From the NCBI RefSeq assembly GCF_003815655.1, contig NZ_CP033917.1, forward strand, positions 2,914,001-2,978,000: DNA of 64,000 nt, in the 5' to 3' direction. Below are positions 9,782 to 18,336 of the stretch, piece after piece (position 1 is the first letter of the stretch; every line of letters begins with the position of its first letter). The notes beneath the pieces are model-generated. The model saw only the letters and a list, made by a program, of their open reading frames with translations, ran no database searches and was not told the origin of the DNA. The DNA is from Chryseobacterium sp. G0201 (GTDB taxonomy: Bacteria > Bacteroidota > Bacteroidia > Flavobacteriales > Weeksellaceae). The translations under genes and the position numbers were made by a program.

Positions 9782-9870
9782 TTTGTGTGTTAGCAGGTCT
9801 AGTGGTTTTTTATAGAGTTTTGTGCTCAAAACCCGCCAATACACCTGGCATTTAATTGCTATAACTTAAT
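9782..9870. repeat. Long imperfect inverted repeat after the reductase gene
   Basis: Left arm GTTAGCAGGTCTAGTGG near 9783-9805 and right arm CCGCCAATACACCTGGC near 9838-9856 pair with a few mismatches, flanked by GTTAGC on one side and GCTATAAC on the other. It may be a terminator or a small mobile repeat. The order GTT...AAC is opposite to that of integron attC sites. Confidence 0.4.
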
Positions 9871-9983
9871 CTCAAAAAACGATCAAAGTAAATTTTTATA
9901 TTAGTCGGATAAATAAGTTATATAAATCAGATTGAGACAATGTGTAAATTTGAAAGTCATAATGCATTTTAAAAAGACATTTA

Positions 9984-10453
9984 ATGAAAAAAAATATATT
10001 ACGGAAAATTAAAATAGACAATGAGACTTACTTATGGAAAAGGTTGCATGTTCATTTAACAAATTATGAACACTCAAAATGCGTTGAAAAGGTTGTGATT
10101 TATCTTGAAGGACATAAAAAATCTCCGCTTCAACTTTCGTTTCGAGAAGAGGATAATTTAACTCTTAAATCAGATATAGAAAAAGAAAAATGGCGCGTAG
10201 GATATCCCGATGATGGAGTAATTTGGTTGTATAAGTATGAATCTCCTTTACCTAATAATAAATCATACCCAGTTAATGAGCAACAAACTGTTGATATCAA
10301 TTTGAATCGGCCAGCTGTTATAGCTCTGCTAGTTCAATATGTCGATATTTTCTTCATAAAGATTGGAAACCAAAAGAAAGTACAAGGCCATACATTATTG
10401 AAGATGCTTTGAGATTCTTTGAGATAATTGCATTGCCTAAAGGTATAACATGA
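9984..10453 (+). pseudogene. Hypothetical soluble protein, one-base frameshift near the 3' end
   Basis: The first frame gives about 122 sensible residues starting M-K-K-N-I-L-R-K-I-K-I-D-N-E-T-Y and then turns into non-protein-like sequence ending at 10412. If one T is added to the TTTT at 10348-10351, the protein continues L-H-K-D-W-K-P-K-E-S-T-R-P-Y-I-I-E-D-A-L-R-F-F and ends at 10451-10453. I do not recognise the family; there is no signal peptide or membrane segment. Either a sequencing slip or a recent mutation. Confidence 0.6.
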
Positions 10454-10544
10454 GTAACGAGAAACCTTATTTTATATTATTGTAACCTGGACGATAGAAT
10501 AAATGGCTTACTTATATGTAGTGATTAGAAGTGTGATGTCCTAA

Positions 10545-10734
10545 TCGCTACATTTATCTAATTTTAAGGCTTTACAAATAGGCAAAGTTTCGCAAGTCGC
10601 GGCGGTAGATAAATTAAGTGTAGCCATTGCTATTATTTTTATCAATCTTCTTTTTTTAAGAAACATTAACATTGAAAACTGCGATTGGGACCTTGCTTAT
10701 TATCGGTGGAACGATTTTGTTAGCTGTGAAGTAA
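10545..10734 (+). pseudogene. EamA/DMT transporter, C-terminal scrap with frameshift
   Basis: One frame reads F-K-A-L-Q-I-G-K-V-S-Q-V-A-A-V-D-K-L-S-V-A-I-A-I-I-F and another continues T-L-T-L-K-T-A-I-G-T-L-L-I-I-G-G-T-I-L-L-A-V-K to TAA at 10732-10734. Together these are the last two membrane helices of an EamA (drug/metabolite) exporter. The first roughly 230 residues are missing, and two bases appear to be lost at the join near 10658. Confidence 0.75.
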
Positions 10735-10770
10735 TAAATGTTTAATAATCTATTAAATCTTTTTGACTTT

Positions 10771-10959
10771 CTAAATAAGTATTGCTTTCAAACAATTATA
10801 TATAGCTCCTAAATGAAAGCTATACAATTTATACAGCACAAATTTCACATCATTTTTCACCGACGAATCAATATATTCTCCTTTGGTAAATACCAGGTCA
10901 TATTGTTCACGTTGTGTTAACTGTGTAAATTCGTAAAAAGATAGTTCTTTCATTTTCAA
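10771..10959 (-). CDS. Short hypothetical protein, possibly truncated
   Basis: 62 residues (M-K-M-K-E-L-S-F-Y-E-F-T-Q-L). The phrase E-Q-Y-D-L-V-F-T-K-G-E-Y-I-D resembles small uncharacterised proteins common in Bacteroidota, which I believe usually run somewhat longer. The end Y-N-C-L-K-A-I-L-I has no conserved feature and could be the result of truncation. Function unknown. Confidence 0.5.
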   Translation of the reverse strand: MKMKELSFYEFTQLTQREQYDLVFTKGEYIDSSVKNDVKFVLYKLYSFHLGAIYNCLKAILI

Positions 10960-11059
10960 ATGTATTAAATTCCTTTGATTCCTGTTGGGTGAAAACCGGC
11001 GTGGATGCGAACTCTATTTTTGCATATTAAGGAAACTATAAATTTGTTATTTTTGTACT

Positions 11060-12079
11060 ATGAGCGATAAAGGTAAATTAACAGTCATTGATAAAGATTT
11101 GGTTGAAAATATTAAATCTATCATTTTATCTGGAAGGAAGAATATTTCTCATAAAATTAATCAAGAATTAATTTTAACTTATTGGAGAATTGGAAAAGAG
11201 ATTGTTGATACCGAGAAAATAAATAATCTTGATAATAAAACATCCAGACAAATTATTCTGAATTTATCAAAGCTTCTAGGTCAAGAGCTGGGTAGAGGCT
11301 TTTCTCGTTCCAATCTATTCAATATGAGGAAATTTTATATTGAATATCCTGATGTCCAAACAGTGTCTGGACACTTAACCTGGTCATTTGTCTGCGAGCT
11401 TTTAGTAATCGAAGATAGAACAAAGCGAAGTTTTTATGAAAATGAAACTATCAATTCAAATTGGTCATTTCGCGAAATGAAAAGACAGATTGATAGTTCA
11501 CTCTATGAAAGGCTTTTGCTTTCACAAGGAACTAAAAATAAAGAAAAAGTATTACAGTTAGCTCACAAAGGACAGGAAATAACAAATGCTGAAGATATTT
11601 TAAAAAACCCCTATGTTTTTGAATTTCTGGGAATTCCTGAAAACAAACCGATTTTGGAAAAGGATCTGGAAGCGAAATTAATCAGGCATATTGAGGACTT
11701 TTTACTGGAATTGGGTCGTGGATTTATGTTTGTAGGATCCCAGCAGAGAGTTACGATAAATAATACTCACTATTATGTGGATATGGTTTTTTATAATAAG
11801 ATTCTACGTTCATATATCTTAATTGAATTAAAAACGACTAAACTCAATATAGCTGACGCAGGACAATTAAATACATATCTGAATTATTATAAAACAGAAG
11901 TTAACGAAGAAAACGATAACCCTCCGATAGGAATAATTCTTTGTGCTGAAAAAGATGAGATTACAGCCGAATATATTTTGGGTGGATTTGAAAATAATGT
12001 TTATGCTTCAAAATATGTGACAATTTTGCCTGACAAACAAAAACTGATCGAGGAAGTGGAAAATGTTCTAAATGAGTAA
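11060..12079 (+). CDS. DUF1016 / YhcG-family PDDEXK nuclease
   Basis: 339 residues. The N-terminal half (Y-W-R-I-G-K-E-I-V, then L-S-K-L-L-G-Q-E-L-G-R-G-F-S-R-S-N-L-F-N-M-R) is the DUF1016 N-terminal domain with its HTH-like core. The C-terminal half has a PDDEXK-type nuclease core: F-V-G-S-Q-Q-R, Y-Y-V-D-M-V-F-Y-N and I-L-I-E-L-K-T-T-K (D, then E-x-K). It ends with G-I-I-L-C-A-E-K-D. Such genes occur near restriction systems and mobile DNA; some are linked to genome defence, but no other restriction genes are seen here. A TATATTT-like box precedes it. Intact. Confidence 0.88.
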   Translation: MSDKGKLTVIDKDLVENIKSIILSGRKNISHKINQELILTYWRIGKEIVDTEKINNLDNKTSRQIILNLSKLLGQELGRGFSRSNLFNMRKFYIEYPDVQTVSGHLTWSFVCELLVIEDRTKRSFYENETINSNWSFREMKRQIDSSLYERLLLSQGTKNKEKVLQLAHKGQEITNAEDILKNPYVFEFLGIPENKPILEKDLEAKLIRHIEDFLLELGRGFMFVGSQQRVTINNTHYYVDMVFYNKILRSYILIELKTTKLNIADAGQLNTYLNYYKTEVNEENDNPPIGIILCAEKDEITAEYILGGFENNVYASKYVTILPDKQKLIEEVENVLNE

Positions 12080-12529
12080 TCTGTATAGTATTCTGATATT
12101 TATAAAGCTGCTCAAGCAGATATTTTTAAATGCGAAAACTGTATTTAATATTTCCAAAAAGTGAGACACTGTCTAACATTTGGAGCTGGTGCCACTATTT
12201 TGAGATTTTAAAGTCATTTACAGAACAAAATATTTGAATTTTGTCTTGCCTCAAAAAATAATTTATTCAGAGACTTTTTTTATTAGCGTAAATAAATATA
12301 TTTGCAGGGATTCTCATGTTTATTGAGTTTTCATGGTTATTAGTTCTTAGTCTCCGATTTATTCGAGGACTTTTTTTGAATATTTTTACGATTAAATATA
12401 CATCCAATACCAAGAAAATAAGGAAAATATTAATAAATTTATATCTCAATAAAAATTTATGGGGCTAGACTGGAACAAAAGTTTCTTTCTCTTTTACATA
12501 AATCACCTAAAATTCTGTCAGAAGTAAAA
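12080..12529. other. Intergenic region with a candidate small RNA and decayed DNA
   Basis: No gene is supported in this stretch apart from the small RNA at 12297-12382. A 60-codon ORF on the minus strand (12267-12449) lies across the small RNA and is not protein-like. Confidence 0.5.
12297..12382 (+). ncRNA. Candidate small RNA, copy 1
   Basis: A -7 box TATATTTG (12297-12304) is followed by GATTCTCATGTTTATTGAG (a CTCA/TGAG hairpin), a TTTTCA-GGTTAT segment, and an intrinsic terminator with stem AGTCTCCG / CGAGGACT and a T run ending near 12376. The same order, at the same offset from an identical -7 box, recurs at 40344-40430. Arms of both hairpins differ between copies in ways that mostly keep pairing. 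About 70 nt, no ORF. Function unknown. Confidence 0.6.
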
Positions 12530-12880
12530 GAAATACAACACGTAATCCTCTACAGTTTATTACTTTTAGTATTTACATTATCGTGTTCTAATCCAATCCA
12601 GCAAAATCCAATCCAGTTTTCAAAATTGGAGTAGGGAGAAAAATGGCCATTTTCGGTGAACGAAGTTGAAGTTTATTGTTCTGGCTATAAAGAGATTTAC
12701 TGCAAAGCAAGCAATGGAAAGACATATGCTTTAAATGGAACTGCTAAAGGTGCTTCGCACAATAATACTGATATTAGTAATGTCACAGAGATATGACTGG
12801 ATGATCCAAAGTGGGATGGAGTAAAAATTTCATACGGAGATTTTATTACGAAAGGTCTGGAACTTTGTAAAAATAAATAG
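12530..12880 (+). pseudogene. DUF2511-like lipoprotein, two in-frame stops
   Basis: One frame reads L-L-L-V-F-T-L-S-C-S-N-P (a lipoprotein signal without a start codon), then a stop TAG before G-E-K-W-P-F-S-V-N-E-V, C-K-A-S-N-G-K-T-Y-A-L-N-G-T-A-K-G, another stop TGA after N-V-T-E-I, and L-D-D-P-K-W-D to the end at 12878-12880 (G-L-E-L-C-K-N-K). The W-P-F and G-K-T-Y-A-L-N-G-T-A motifs match the DUF2511 (YebY-like) domain. The two stops are base changes rather than indels, so this gene is truly decayed. Confidence 0.75.
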
Positions 12881-12923
12881 CAGGAATTTTATTAGACTCA
12901 TTTTAGATTCTTACGATATCTTA

Positions 12924-13657
12924 GAGCCTGTTTAAATTTTGTTCAATAATAATTTTATAGCAGATAATTTGACTATGTTTTCAGCAGACTCCATGAGAAG
13001 TTCATAGTTTCTACAGAGTCTTCTGTCATTATCAAACCAAGAAAAAGTACGTTCTATAATCCATCTTTTATGAATAGGTTCAAACTTGTTTTCCTTTTTG
13101 TTATTGCGCATAACGATTTGAATTATATATCCAAATTTCATTCTTATTTCTTCAATGATATCTCCTCTATAACCTCCATCGGCAAGAATCACCTGAAGAG
13201 GAATCAATAAATACTGAAGCGTTTTCATTAACAGCAGTGCTGCTTTACTGTCATGAATGTTAGCTACACTTACCATTACTGCCAACAGAAAACCGTTTTT
13301 GTCTACCACAATGTGCCTTTTGATTCCTTTCACTTTTTTTCCTCCGTCGAAACCATTAAGTGAACGGTTATTTCCCCAACGAACACTTTGGCTGTCCATA
13401 ATTCCTAAACTTGCCTGCGCTTTCTGACCTTTTTTCGTCGTACTTTCTCCCTTAATTTTGATAATAATAAATCGAAAACTTCCAGATTTGACCATTTTGC
13501 ATAATAGTAATAAACCAATTGCCATTTAGGAAAATTTGAGGGTAGAAGCCTCCACTGACAGCCTGTTTTCAACAAATAAAGGATTGCATTCCAAATGATA
13601 ATTAAATCATATTTTCGTTATTTTGATAATACGTTATTTAATGGTCTTATAGTTGCT
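12924..13657 (-). mobile_element. IS5-family element, 5' end of the transposase lost
   Basis: The left end starts with GAGCCTGTTTAAATTTT at 12924, a typical terminal repeat for this group. No inverted partner is found to the right before the dehydrogenase gene at 13687, so the right end is gone. Transposase reading frames fill the element. An element with one end cannot move on its own. Confidence 0.75.
12932..13657 (-). pseudogene. IS5-family DDE transposase in two frames
   Basis: The catalytic half lies in 12932-13525: S-L-G-I-M-D-S-Q-S-V (first D), V-I-L-A-D-G-G-Y-R-G-D (second D) and W-I-I-E-R-T-F-S-W-F (E). The upstream half is in another frame (W-N-A-I-L-Y-L-L-K-T-G-C-Q-W-R-L-L-P, then W-Q-L-V-Y-Y-Y-Y-A-K-W) and carries a stop after L-S-K near 13625. 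The two frames meet at a run of six A followed by G (near 13432-13440 on the plus strand), the usual site of -1 slippage that joins OrfA and OrfB in such elements. The N-terminus is missing. An ATG at 13525 is not a natural start. Confidence 0.8.
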
Positions 13658-13686
13658 GAACTTTGATCACACCAAATACTTTATTA

Positions 13687-14673
13687 ATGAAAAAGCAGAG
13701 TACAAAAAGTAATGAAATGGGTGAGGATGTGTCAAAAGCCCATATCAATTCAAGAGAATCCTCATTACAACAAAAAGAAAACCATTGGGATTCAGTATTG
13801 ACAGATCCAGTGATAAAATATCCTAAACCACCTTTTAAAAGGCAGTCTCAACCCTTCCCAGGATTAGCAGGTAAGATGGATCCAGTGCCTGATCATGGTG
13901 AAAAAAGTTATATAGGCTCTGGAAGGTTAAAAGGAAGAAAAGCTTTAATTACTGGTGGAGATTCCGGTATCGGACGGGCAGCTGCTATAGCATATGCTAG
14001 AGAAGGAGCTGATGTAGCAATAAACTATCTTCCTGAAGAAGCTGCTGATGCTAAAGAGGTAATCGCTCTCATAAAAAAAGCAGGCCGCAAAGCTATTGCT
14101 ATTCCGGGAGATATAAGAGATGAAAGTTTCTGTAAAACATTAGTATCTAAGGCGGTTAAGGAATTGAACGGTATTGATATCCTGGTAAATAATGCTGGTC
14201 ATCAGAAAACGCACGAATCCATAATGGATATAAGTACTGAAGAATTTGACAGGACTATGAAAACCAATCTTTATGCACCGTTTTGGATCATAAAAGCCGC
14301 ATTACCACATCTCGAAGCAGGATCATGTATCATTGGTCTTTCATCAGTACAGGCTTATGATCCTTCTGAGGATCTATATGATTATGCACAAACAAAGGCA
14401 GCGACCACAAGCTATATCAAATCATTAGCCAAGCAATTGGGATCAAAAGGAATCCGTGTGAATGGTGTCGCTCCAGGACCCGTTTGGACTGCTCTTGAGA
14501 TCAGCGGAGGGCAAACACAAGAGAAAATTGAAAAATTTGGTAAAGAAACTCCATTCGGCAGACCGGGACAGCCTGCTGAGCTTGCTTCCATCTTTGTTCA
14601 GCTTGCTGATAACAGTGCCAGCTTTACAACTGGGCATATATATGGTGCAGCAGGTGGTAATGGGCAACCATAA
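13687..14673 (+). CDS. SDR oxidoreductase, YghA-like with N-terminal extension
   Basis: 328 residues from ATG 13687; an upstream TTG at 13663 would lie before the likely transcription start. A Pro-rich tail of about 85 residues (P-F-P-G-L-A-G-K-M-D-P-V-P-D-H-G) comes before the Rossmann domain, as in E. coli YghA and general-stress dehydrogenases of Bacillus. NAD(P) motif T-G-G-D-S-G-I-G-R, N-N-A-G, and catalytic S with Y-D-Y-A-Q-T-K-A (Y-x-x-x-K). Likely reduces or oxidises a small alcohol or aldehyde. A GAACTTTG box lies just upstream, followed by an ACACCAA leader shared with other genes of this island. First gene of the stress island; immediately downstream of the IS5 remnant. Confidence 0.88.
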   Translation: MKKQSTKSNEMGEDVSKAHINSRESSLQQKENHWDSVLTDPVIKYPKPPFKRQSQPFPGLAGKMDPVPDHGEKSYIGSGRLKGRKALITGGDSGIGRAAAIAYAREGADVAINYLPEEAADAKEVIALIKKAGRKAIAIPGDIRDESFCKTLVSKAVKELNGIDILVNNAGHQKTHESIMDISTEEFDRTMKTNLYAPFWIIKAALPHLEAGSCIIGLSSVQAYDPSEDLYDYAQTKAATTSYIKSLAKQLGSKGIRVNGVAPGPVWTALEISGGQTQEKIEKFGKETPFGRPGQPAELASIFVQLADNSASFTTGHIYGAAGGNGQP

Positions 14674-14690
14674 AAAAAATGTATTTACTC

Positions 14691-14722
14691 AATAGAAGGT
14701 GCTCCTTTAAGCACCTTCTATT
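14691..14722 (+). terminator. Perfect hairpin terminator
   Basis: AATAGAAGGTGCT (14691-14703) pairs with AGCACCTTCTATT (14710-14722), a 13-bp perfect stem with a 6-base loop, 17 bases after the dehydrogenase stop. Confidence 0.9.
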
Positions 14723-15080
14723 GATGTAAATATATAATTACTTTTAGTGAATTTTCTTTTTCAACACTATCATCATCATGATCTATAAGTCATTGAAGAA
14801 ATACATCTTTTGTAATACATTTGACACAAATCCCCGATAAAAATAGATGTCGAAGTGATCCTGATCATATTAAATTGAACTAATTTTTTCGAAATTGGCA
14901 ACTCACATAAAAAGCTTTGATTGGGCAGTAAGAATTTTATTTATCTAAACTATTTAACTCTTAAGGTTCCGTTACTAGCCAAATATTTTGAGAAGTGATT
15001 CAAAAAATGATCATTAAAGACGTGATCTTTATTAAATATTGCTTCGATATTAGTAATAATTTTCACCTATAGTTTATAAA
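14723..15080. other. Intergenic region
   Basis: No coding sequence. It holds TGATCCTGATCA (14856-14867), a weaker relative of the palindromes found upstream of other island genes, but with no TAnnTTTG box at the usual distance. Otherwise nothing seen. Confidence 0.45.
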
Positions 15081-15461
15081 ATGAAAAAGAATTTTTTTGA
15101 CAGATTTGCAGATTGGGCTGCCTGTTTTGCAGGAAGTCCAGGTGCATTTATCGGGGCAAGTATTTTGGTAATTATCTGGGCAGCTACCGGGCCAATATTT
15201 AAATTTTCTGAAGTATGGCAAATGGTTATTAACACGGGAACCACCATCGTTACATTTCTCATGGTTTTTCTAATCCAAAAAGCACAGAATAAAGATTCTA
15301 AAGCCATACAGATAAAGCTTGACGAATTGATTTCAACTCATGACAAAGCCAATAATCGAATTGTAGATATTGAAGATTTGACAGAAGATGAACTGGATGA
15401 GCTTCACAAACTATATGAGAAGTTTGGCAAGTTCCCTAAAAATCACGAAAACAGAAAGTAG
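15081..15461 (+). CDS. Low-affinity iron permease family membrane protein
   Basis: 126 residues. Two membrane segments (about 25-45 and 50-75) with W-A-A-T-G-P-I-F-K-F-S-E-V-W-Q and the following N-T-G-T-T-I-V-T-F-L-M-V-F-L-I-Q-K-A-Q-N-K-D-x-x-A signature, then a soluble helical tail (K-L-D-E-L-I). This is the signature of the Iron_permease family (PF04120), named for yeast Fet4; bacterial members are short and their transport role is not proven. Single gene with its own terminator at 15557. Confidence 0.85.
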   Translation: MKKNFFDRFADWAACFAGSPGAFIGASILVIIWAATGPIFKFSEVWQMVINTGTTIVTFLMVFLIQKAQNKDSKAIQIKLDELISTHDKANNRIVDIEDLTEDELDELHKLYEKFGKFPKNHENRK

Positions 15462-15556
15462 TTGGAATTTAAGTAGATTGGATTAATTTTAAATTAAGAA
15501 CCTCGAAAGTCATTGTCTTTTGTGAAGAAATGAATAATGTACGATATATTATAATG

Positions 15557-15587
15557 AAGGAATGCTCGAAAGAACATTCCTTTTTAT
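15557..15587 (+). terminator. Intrinsic terminator
   Basis: AAGGAATG (15557-15564) pairs with CATTCCTT (15575-15582), followed by T5. A second palindrome, TGTCCCC / GGGGACA near 15615-15632, lies between this gene and the convergent regulator. Confidence 0.8.
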
Positions 15588-15640
15588 CTATAGGATTAAA
15601 CTGTAATATAATTGTCCCCCCATGGGGACATGCACAAAGA

Positions 15641-16237
15641 TCAATACATAATTTTTCGGTTTGTAATCCGGACTATTTTTTCTTGCTCCATTTTTTTTAT
15701 AGCTCTGATAGTCGTTTCAACACATAATCCTGTTAAAGAAGCTAATTGTTGACGTGTCATGGGAACTTCATACGTAAATGGAGTTTTATTTTCTTGATCA
15801 TGCTTCATGAGCTCCAATACTTCCTTAATCCTTTCAACTGCACTGGGAGAAGATATTTTCTTCATGAGAATAAATTTACGGTACAGGTTCTTTGATAAGG
15901 ATTTACAAAGTTCCAAATAATGATTAGGGTGTTGATCTAAGTAATGCGTTAATTTATCTGCACATAATTTAAGAATAGTACAATTCGAAAGAGCTACGGC
16001 ATTTACGGGATATGTCTGCTCTAGATATAACATATAATCTCCTACGGGATCTTTTGAACTTAGTATACTTTGAATAAATTCTTTACCTGAACTATTATAG
16101 TTGTTTAGTTTAACATCACCGTCAATAATCTGAAAATAAAATTTGGGACTTACGCCTTCTCGGAATATGTAATCTCCCGGATTGTAATATTGTTCTACAG
16201 CTCCAATAGCGCGTAAAAGTTCTTCTTTAAAAAACAT
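15641..16237 (-). CDS. Crp/Fnr-family transcription regulator (paralogue 1)
   Basis: 198 residues. N-terminal cyclic-nucleotide-type beta-roll (Y-I-F-R-E-G, then I-D-G-D-V-K-L-N-N-Y, P-V-N-A-V-A-L) and C-terminal winged helix (M-T-R-Q-Q-L-A-S-L-T-G-L-C-V-E-T-T-I-R-A-I-K-K-M). The recognition helix keeps E and R spaced E-x-x-x-R, which in CRP and FNR read TGA half-sites. The N-terminal cysteine cluster of FNR is absent, so an iron-sulphur sensor is unlikely; the ligand is unknown. Its promoter, about 250 bp upstream, carries a TATGA-type palindrome (16527-16542), suggesting regulation by itself or by a paralogue. Confidence 0.9.
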   Translation of the reverse strand: MFFKEELLRAIGAVEQYYNPGDYIFREGVSPKFYFQIIDGDVKLNNYNSSGKEFIQSILSSKDPVGDYMLYLEQTYPVNAVALSNCTILKLCADKLTHYLDQHPNHYLELCKSLSKNLYRKFILMKKISSPSAVERIKEVLELMKHDQENKTPFTYEVPMTRQQLASLTGLCVETTIRAIKKMEQEKIVRITNRKIMY

Positions 16238-16773
16238 AATATTAATTTTTGTGGTTAGTGATAAGGGTGGATTTAAATTCCCGATATAAGGATCATTAAA
16301 GTGCCATGGGGAATCGTAATTTTACTTCATGTTACAATATATTTTTTAATAAACAATCTAACTTAGAGTTGACTAAAACCCATAAAGTGAATCGTGCCAT
16401 TTAAATTAAATATTTATCAGCGACTTCCGGATGAAAATTGCTGAGGCTCCATAATTGGTTATGGAGAAATTATAATTAATCGGTAAATTATATGCAACAA
16501 ATATAATGCAAATGCTTTATAAATGATATGCTTTGAATCATATAGTAGTATATTTACTATTATTTATGATTATAAAGTTAGTTTATTGTAAAATATAAAA
16601 TACATTGGTAGAGGCAGTCGAAAACCAATTTTAAGCTTTATAATTTAAATATGTTAATTAAATCATAATTGTTTTATCTTAATCCTATATTGCGATTTAT
16701 ATATGGATTAAAGTACCTCCTATAATTTGAGGTAAAGACAGCTCTCTCAAATACGAATTATCATGAGTAAGTT
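16238..16773. other. Long leader/intergenic region between two crp/fnr genes
   Basis: No gene. It contains the promoter of paralogue 1 (16498-16542) and, from there to 16238, a putative 5' untranslated region of about 250 bases, which is long for this genome. Several A/T-rich inverted repeats occur (CTGAGGCTCCATAATTGG-type stretches near 16440-16465). Confidence 0.5.
16498..16542 (-). promoter_or_regulatory. Palindrome plus -7 box promoter (site D)
   Basis: Read on the minus strand: TATGATTCAAAGCATA (16542-16527), exactly 21 bases, then TATATTTG (16505-16498). Identical spacing to sites B and C. The palindrome has one mismatched half-position compared with the others. It should drive the crp/fnr gene ending at 15641. 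Confidence 0.65.
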
Positions 16774-17370
16774 TTAGTAAAATATTTTACTGTTAATCAA
16801 TTTTAATATATGATCACTTTCCATTTTCTTAATAGTTCTAATCACGGTTTCAATTCGTAAACCTGTGATGGCAGCCATCTGTTTTCTGGTTAAATACACT
16901 TCAAATGAATATTTTTCTTTGTTATTGCTATAGCTTTTAAAGTAGTCAAGAATTCCCAAAAGTCTAACCTCTGGTCTCAATGATAAATTATGCTGCATCA
17001 TGACAAATTTTTGATAGAGTCTTTCAGATATGAATTTGTTGATGTCGAGAGAAACACTGGGATGATCACCAAGTAATTTAAAGAAGTTGTCTTTTGGAAT
17101 GGTAATGATTTCACAAGGTGTTAATGTTATCGCATTGACAGGATATTTTTCGGTGATAAAAAGAAGTAACTCACAAACGCTCTGTCCTGAAAACAAAATA
17201 CTTTGAATAATCTCTTTCCCATCTTCATCATAATGATTTAATTTAACTCTTCCTTCTATTATTTGATAATAACGTTTTGGAGTTTCACCTTCCTGAAATA
17301 TTGTTTCATGGGGCTTAAACTGTGATATTTCTGCACCGTATAACTGCAAAAAATTTTGATCGATAATCAT
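16774..17370 (-). CDS. Crp/Fnr-family transcription regulator (paralogue 2)
   Basis: 198 residues, the same length as its two neighbours. Beta-roll with E-T-I-F-Q-E-G-E-T-P-K-R-Y-Y-Q-I-I-E-G-R-V-K-L-N and Y-P-V-N-A-I-T-L; C-terminal winged helix R-K-Q-M-A-A-I-T-G-L-R-I-E-T-V-I-R-T-I-K-K-M with the E-x-x-x-R pair. No FNR-type cysteine cluster. Divergent from paralogue 3, with a 369-bp shared upstream region. Sequence layout points to an ancient tandem or inverted duplication. Effector unknown. Confidence 0.9.
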   Translation of the reverse strand: MIIDQNFLQLYGAEISQFKPHETIFQEGETPKRYYQIIEGRVKLNHYDEDGKEIIQSILFSGQSVCELLLFITEKYPVNAITLTPCEIITIPKDNFFKLLGDHPSVSLDINKFISERLYQKFVMMQHNLSLRPEVRLLGILDYFKSYSNNKEKYSFEVYLTRKQMAAITGLRIETVIRTIKKMESDHILKLINSKIFY

Positions 17371-17593
17371 AATAGTATTATGTTTTTGAATTAAAGTTAA
17401 TAGAATATCAAATATTAAATATTCCTGATTATACTAGATCTTTTAATAATAAATAGTATAATTCTTATATAAAGATAATATAAAAACCAGCAACCAAAAA
17501 TCTCTTGATTGTATTGGTTACCTAAATTTTTAAATACATATAGGTAAAATTGTTCCTTTGACAGATTGACATTTTGTACTCATAATTCGTACG

Positions 17594-17639
17594 TATGATT
17601 TAGGTCATACATGTGAAATGTCCTTTACCGTTACCTTTG
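17594..17639 (+). promoter_or_regulatory. Palindrome plus -7 box promoter (site A)
   Basis: TATGATTTAGGTCATA (17594-17609) is followed after 22 bases by TACCTTTG (17632-17639). This is the typical flavobacterial -7 box. With a start point a few bases later, the palindrome would be centred near -42, the class II activator position. It should drive the crp/fnr gene at 17740. Confidence 0.7.
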
Positions 17640-17739
17640 TATGCTGGTTAATTGCACACTTATCAGTGATATATGTCGCTTTTTTTTGTTCTGCAATTTA
17701 ATTAGTACAAGTTTAATACCCCCTAATAATTTTTTCAAT

Positions 17740-18336
17740 ATGCTGGTTGATGAAGATTTACTCTTTCATTATGGAGGACAATTAGTGAAATTCACCAAAA
17801 ATGATATGATATTTAGAGAATCGGAAATACCAAAATTTTATTATCAGATAAAATATGGCAATGTAAAAATCAACAATTATCATCAGGAAGGAAAAGAGTT
17901 TATCCATAGTTTACCTTCGACCGGGCACTGTCTTGGAGAAACTTTTATATTTTCCGAAAGACCTTATCCCGTCAATGCAGTAGCAATGAATGATGTAGCA
18001 GTTATTAAAGTTGGAATAGCCAGATTCTTTGATCTGATTCACAGTGATAAAAGCATATTATTTAAACTTTATCAATATACCTCTGAAAGAATGCACTACC
18101 GTTATGTGATGTTAAATAATTTATCATCCACAAACACCTTCAGTAAAATAATCTGTGTGATGGACTGTTTGAAGCAATATCATAATGTGACAGAACAATA
18201 CGCTTATCAAATTCCCTACACCCGTCTTGAAATTGCGTCGCTAACAGGGCTAAGAATAGAAACAGTGATAAGAGTATTAAAAAAGATGGAACGTGAAAAT
18301 ATTGTAAAAAATATTGGTGGAAAAATATTTTATTAG
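17740..18336 (+). CDS. Crp/Fnr-family transcription regulator (paralogue 3)
   Basis: 198 residues from ATG 17740; an upstream start at 17641 would fall at or before the predicted transcription start and add residues absent from the paralogues. Beta-roll with D-M-I-F-R-E-S-E-I-P-K-F-Y-Y-Q-I and Y-P-V-N-A-V-A; winged helix Y-T-R-L-E-I-A-S-L-T-G-L-R-I-E-T-V-I-R-V-L-K-K-M. Preceded by site A, so probably self- or cross-regulated. As the regulator nearest the catalase gene, it is a fair candidate for control of the island (inference). Confidence 0.9.
   Translation: MLVDEDLLFHYGGQLVKFTKNDMIFRESEIPKFYYQIKYGNVKINNYHQEGKEFIHSLPSTGHCLGETFIFSERPYPVNAVAMNDVAVIKVGIARFFDLIHSDKSILFKLYQYTSERMHYRYVMLNNLSSTNTFSKIICVMDCLKQYHNVTEQYAYQIPYTRLEIASLTGLRIETVIRVLKKMERENIVKNIGGKIFY

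Noticed and set aside
9782..9870. Integron attC site
   Set aside because: The core sequences occur in the order GTT...AAC on both strands, opposite to attC, and there is no integrase in the window.
12267..12449. 60-codon minus-strand ORF
   Set aside because: Lies across the candidate small RNA, poor composition, no start signal.
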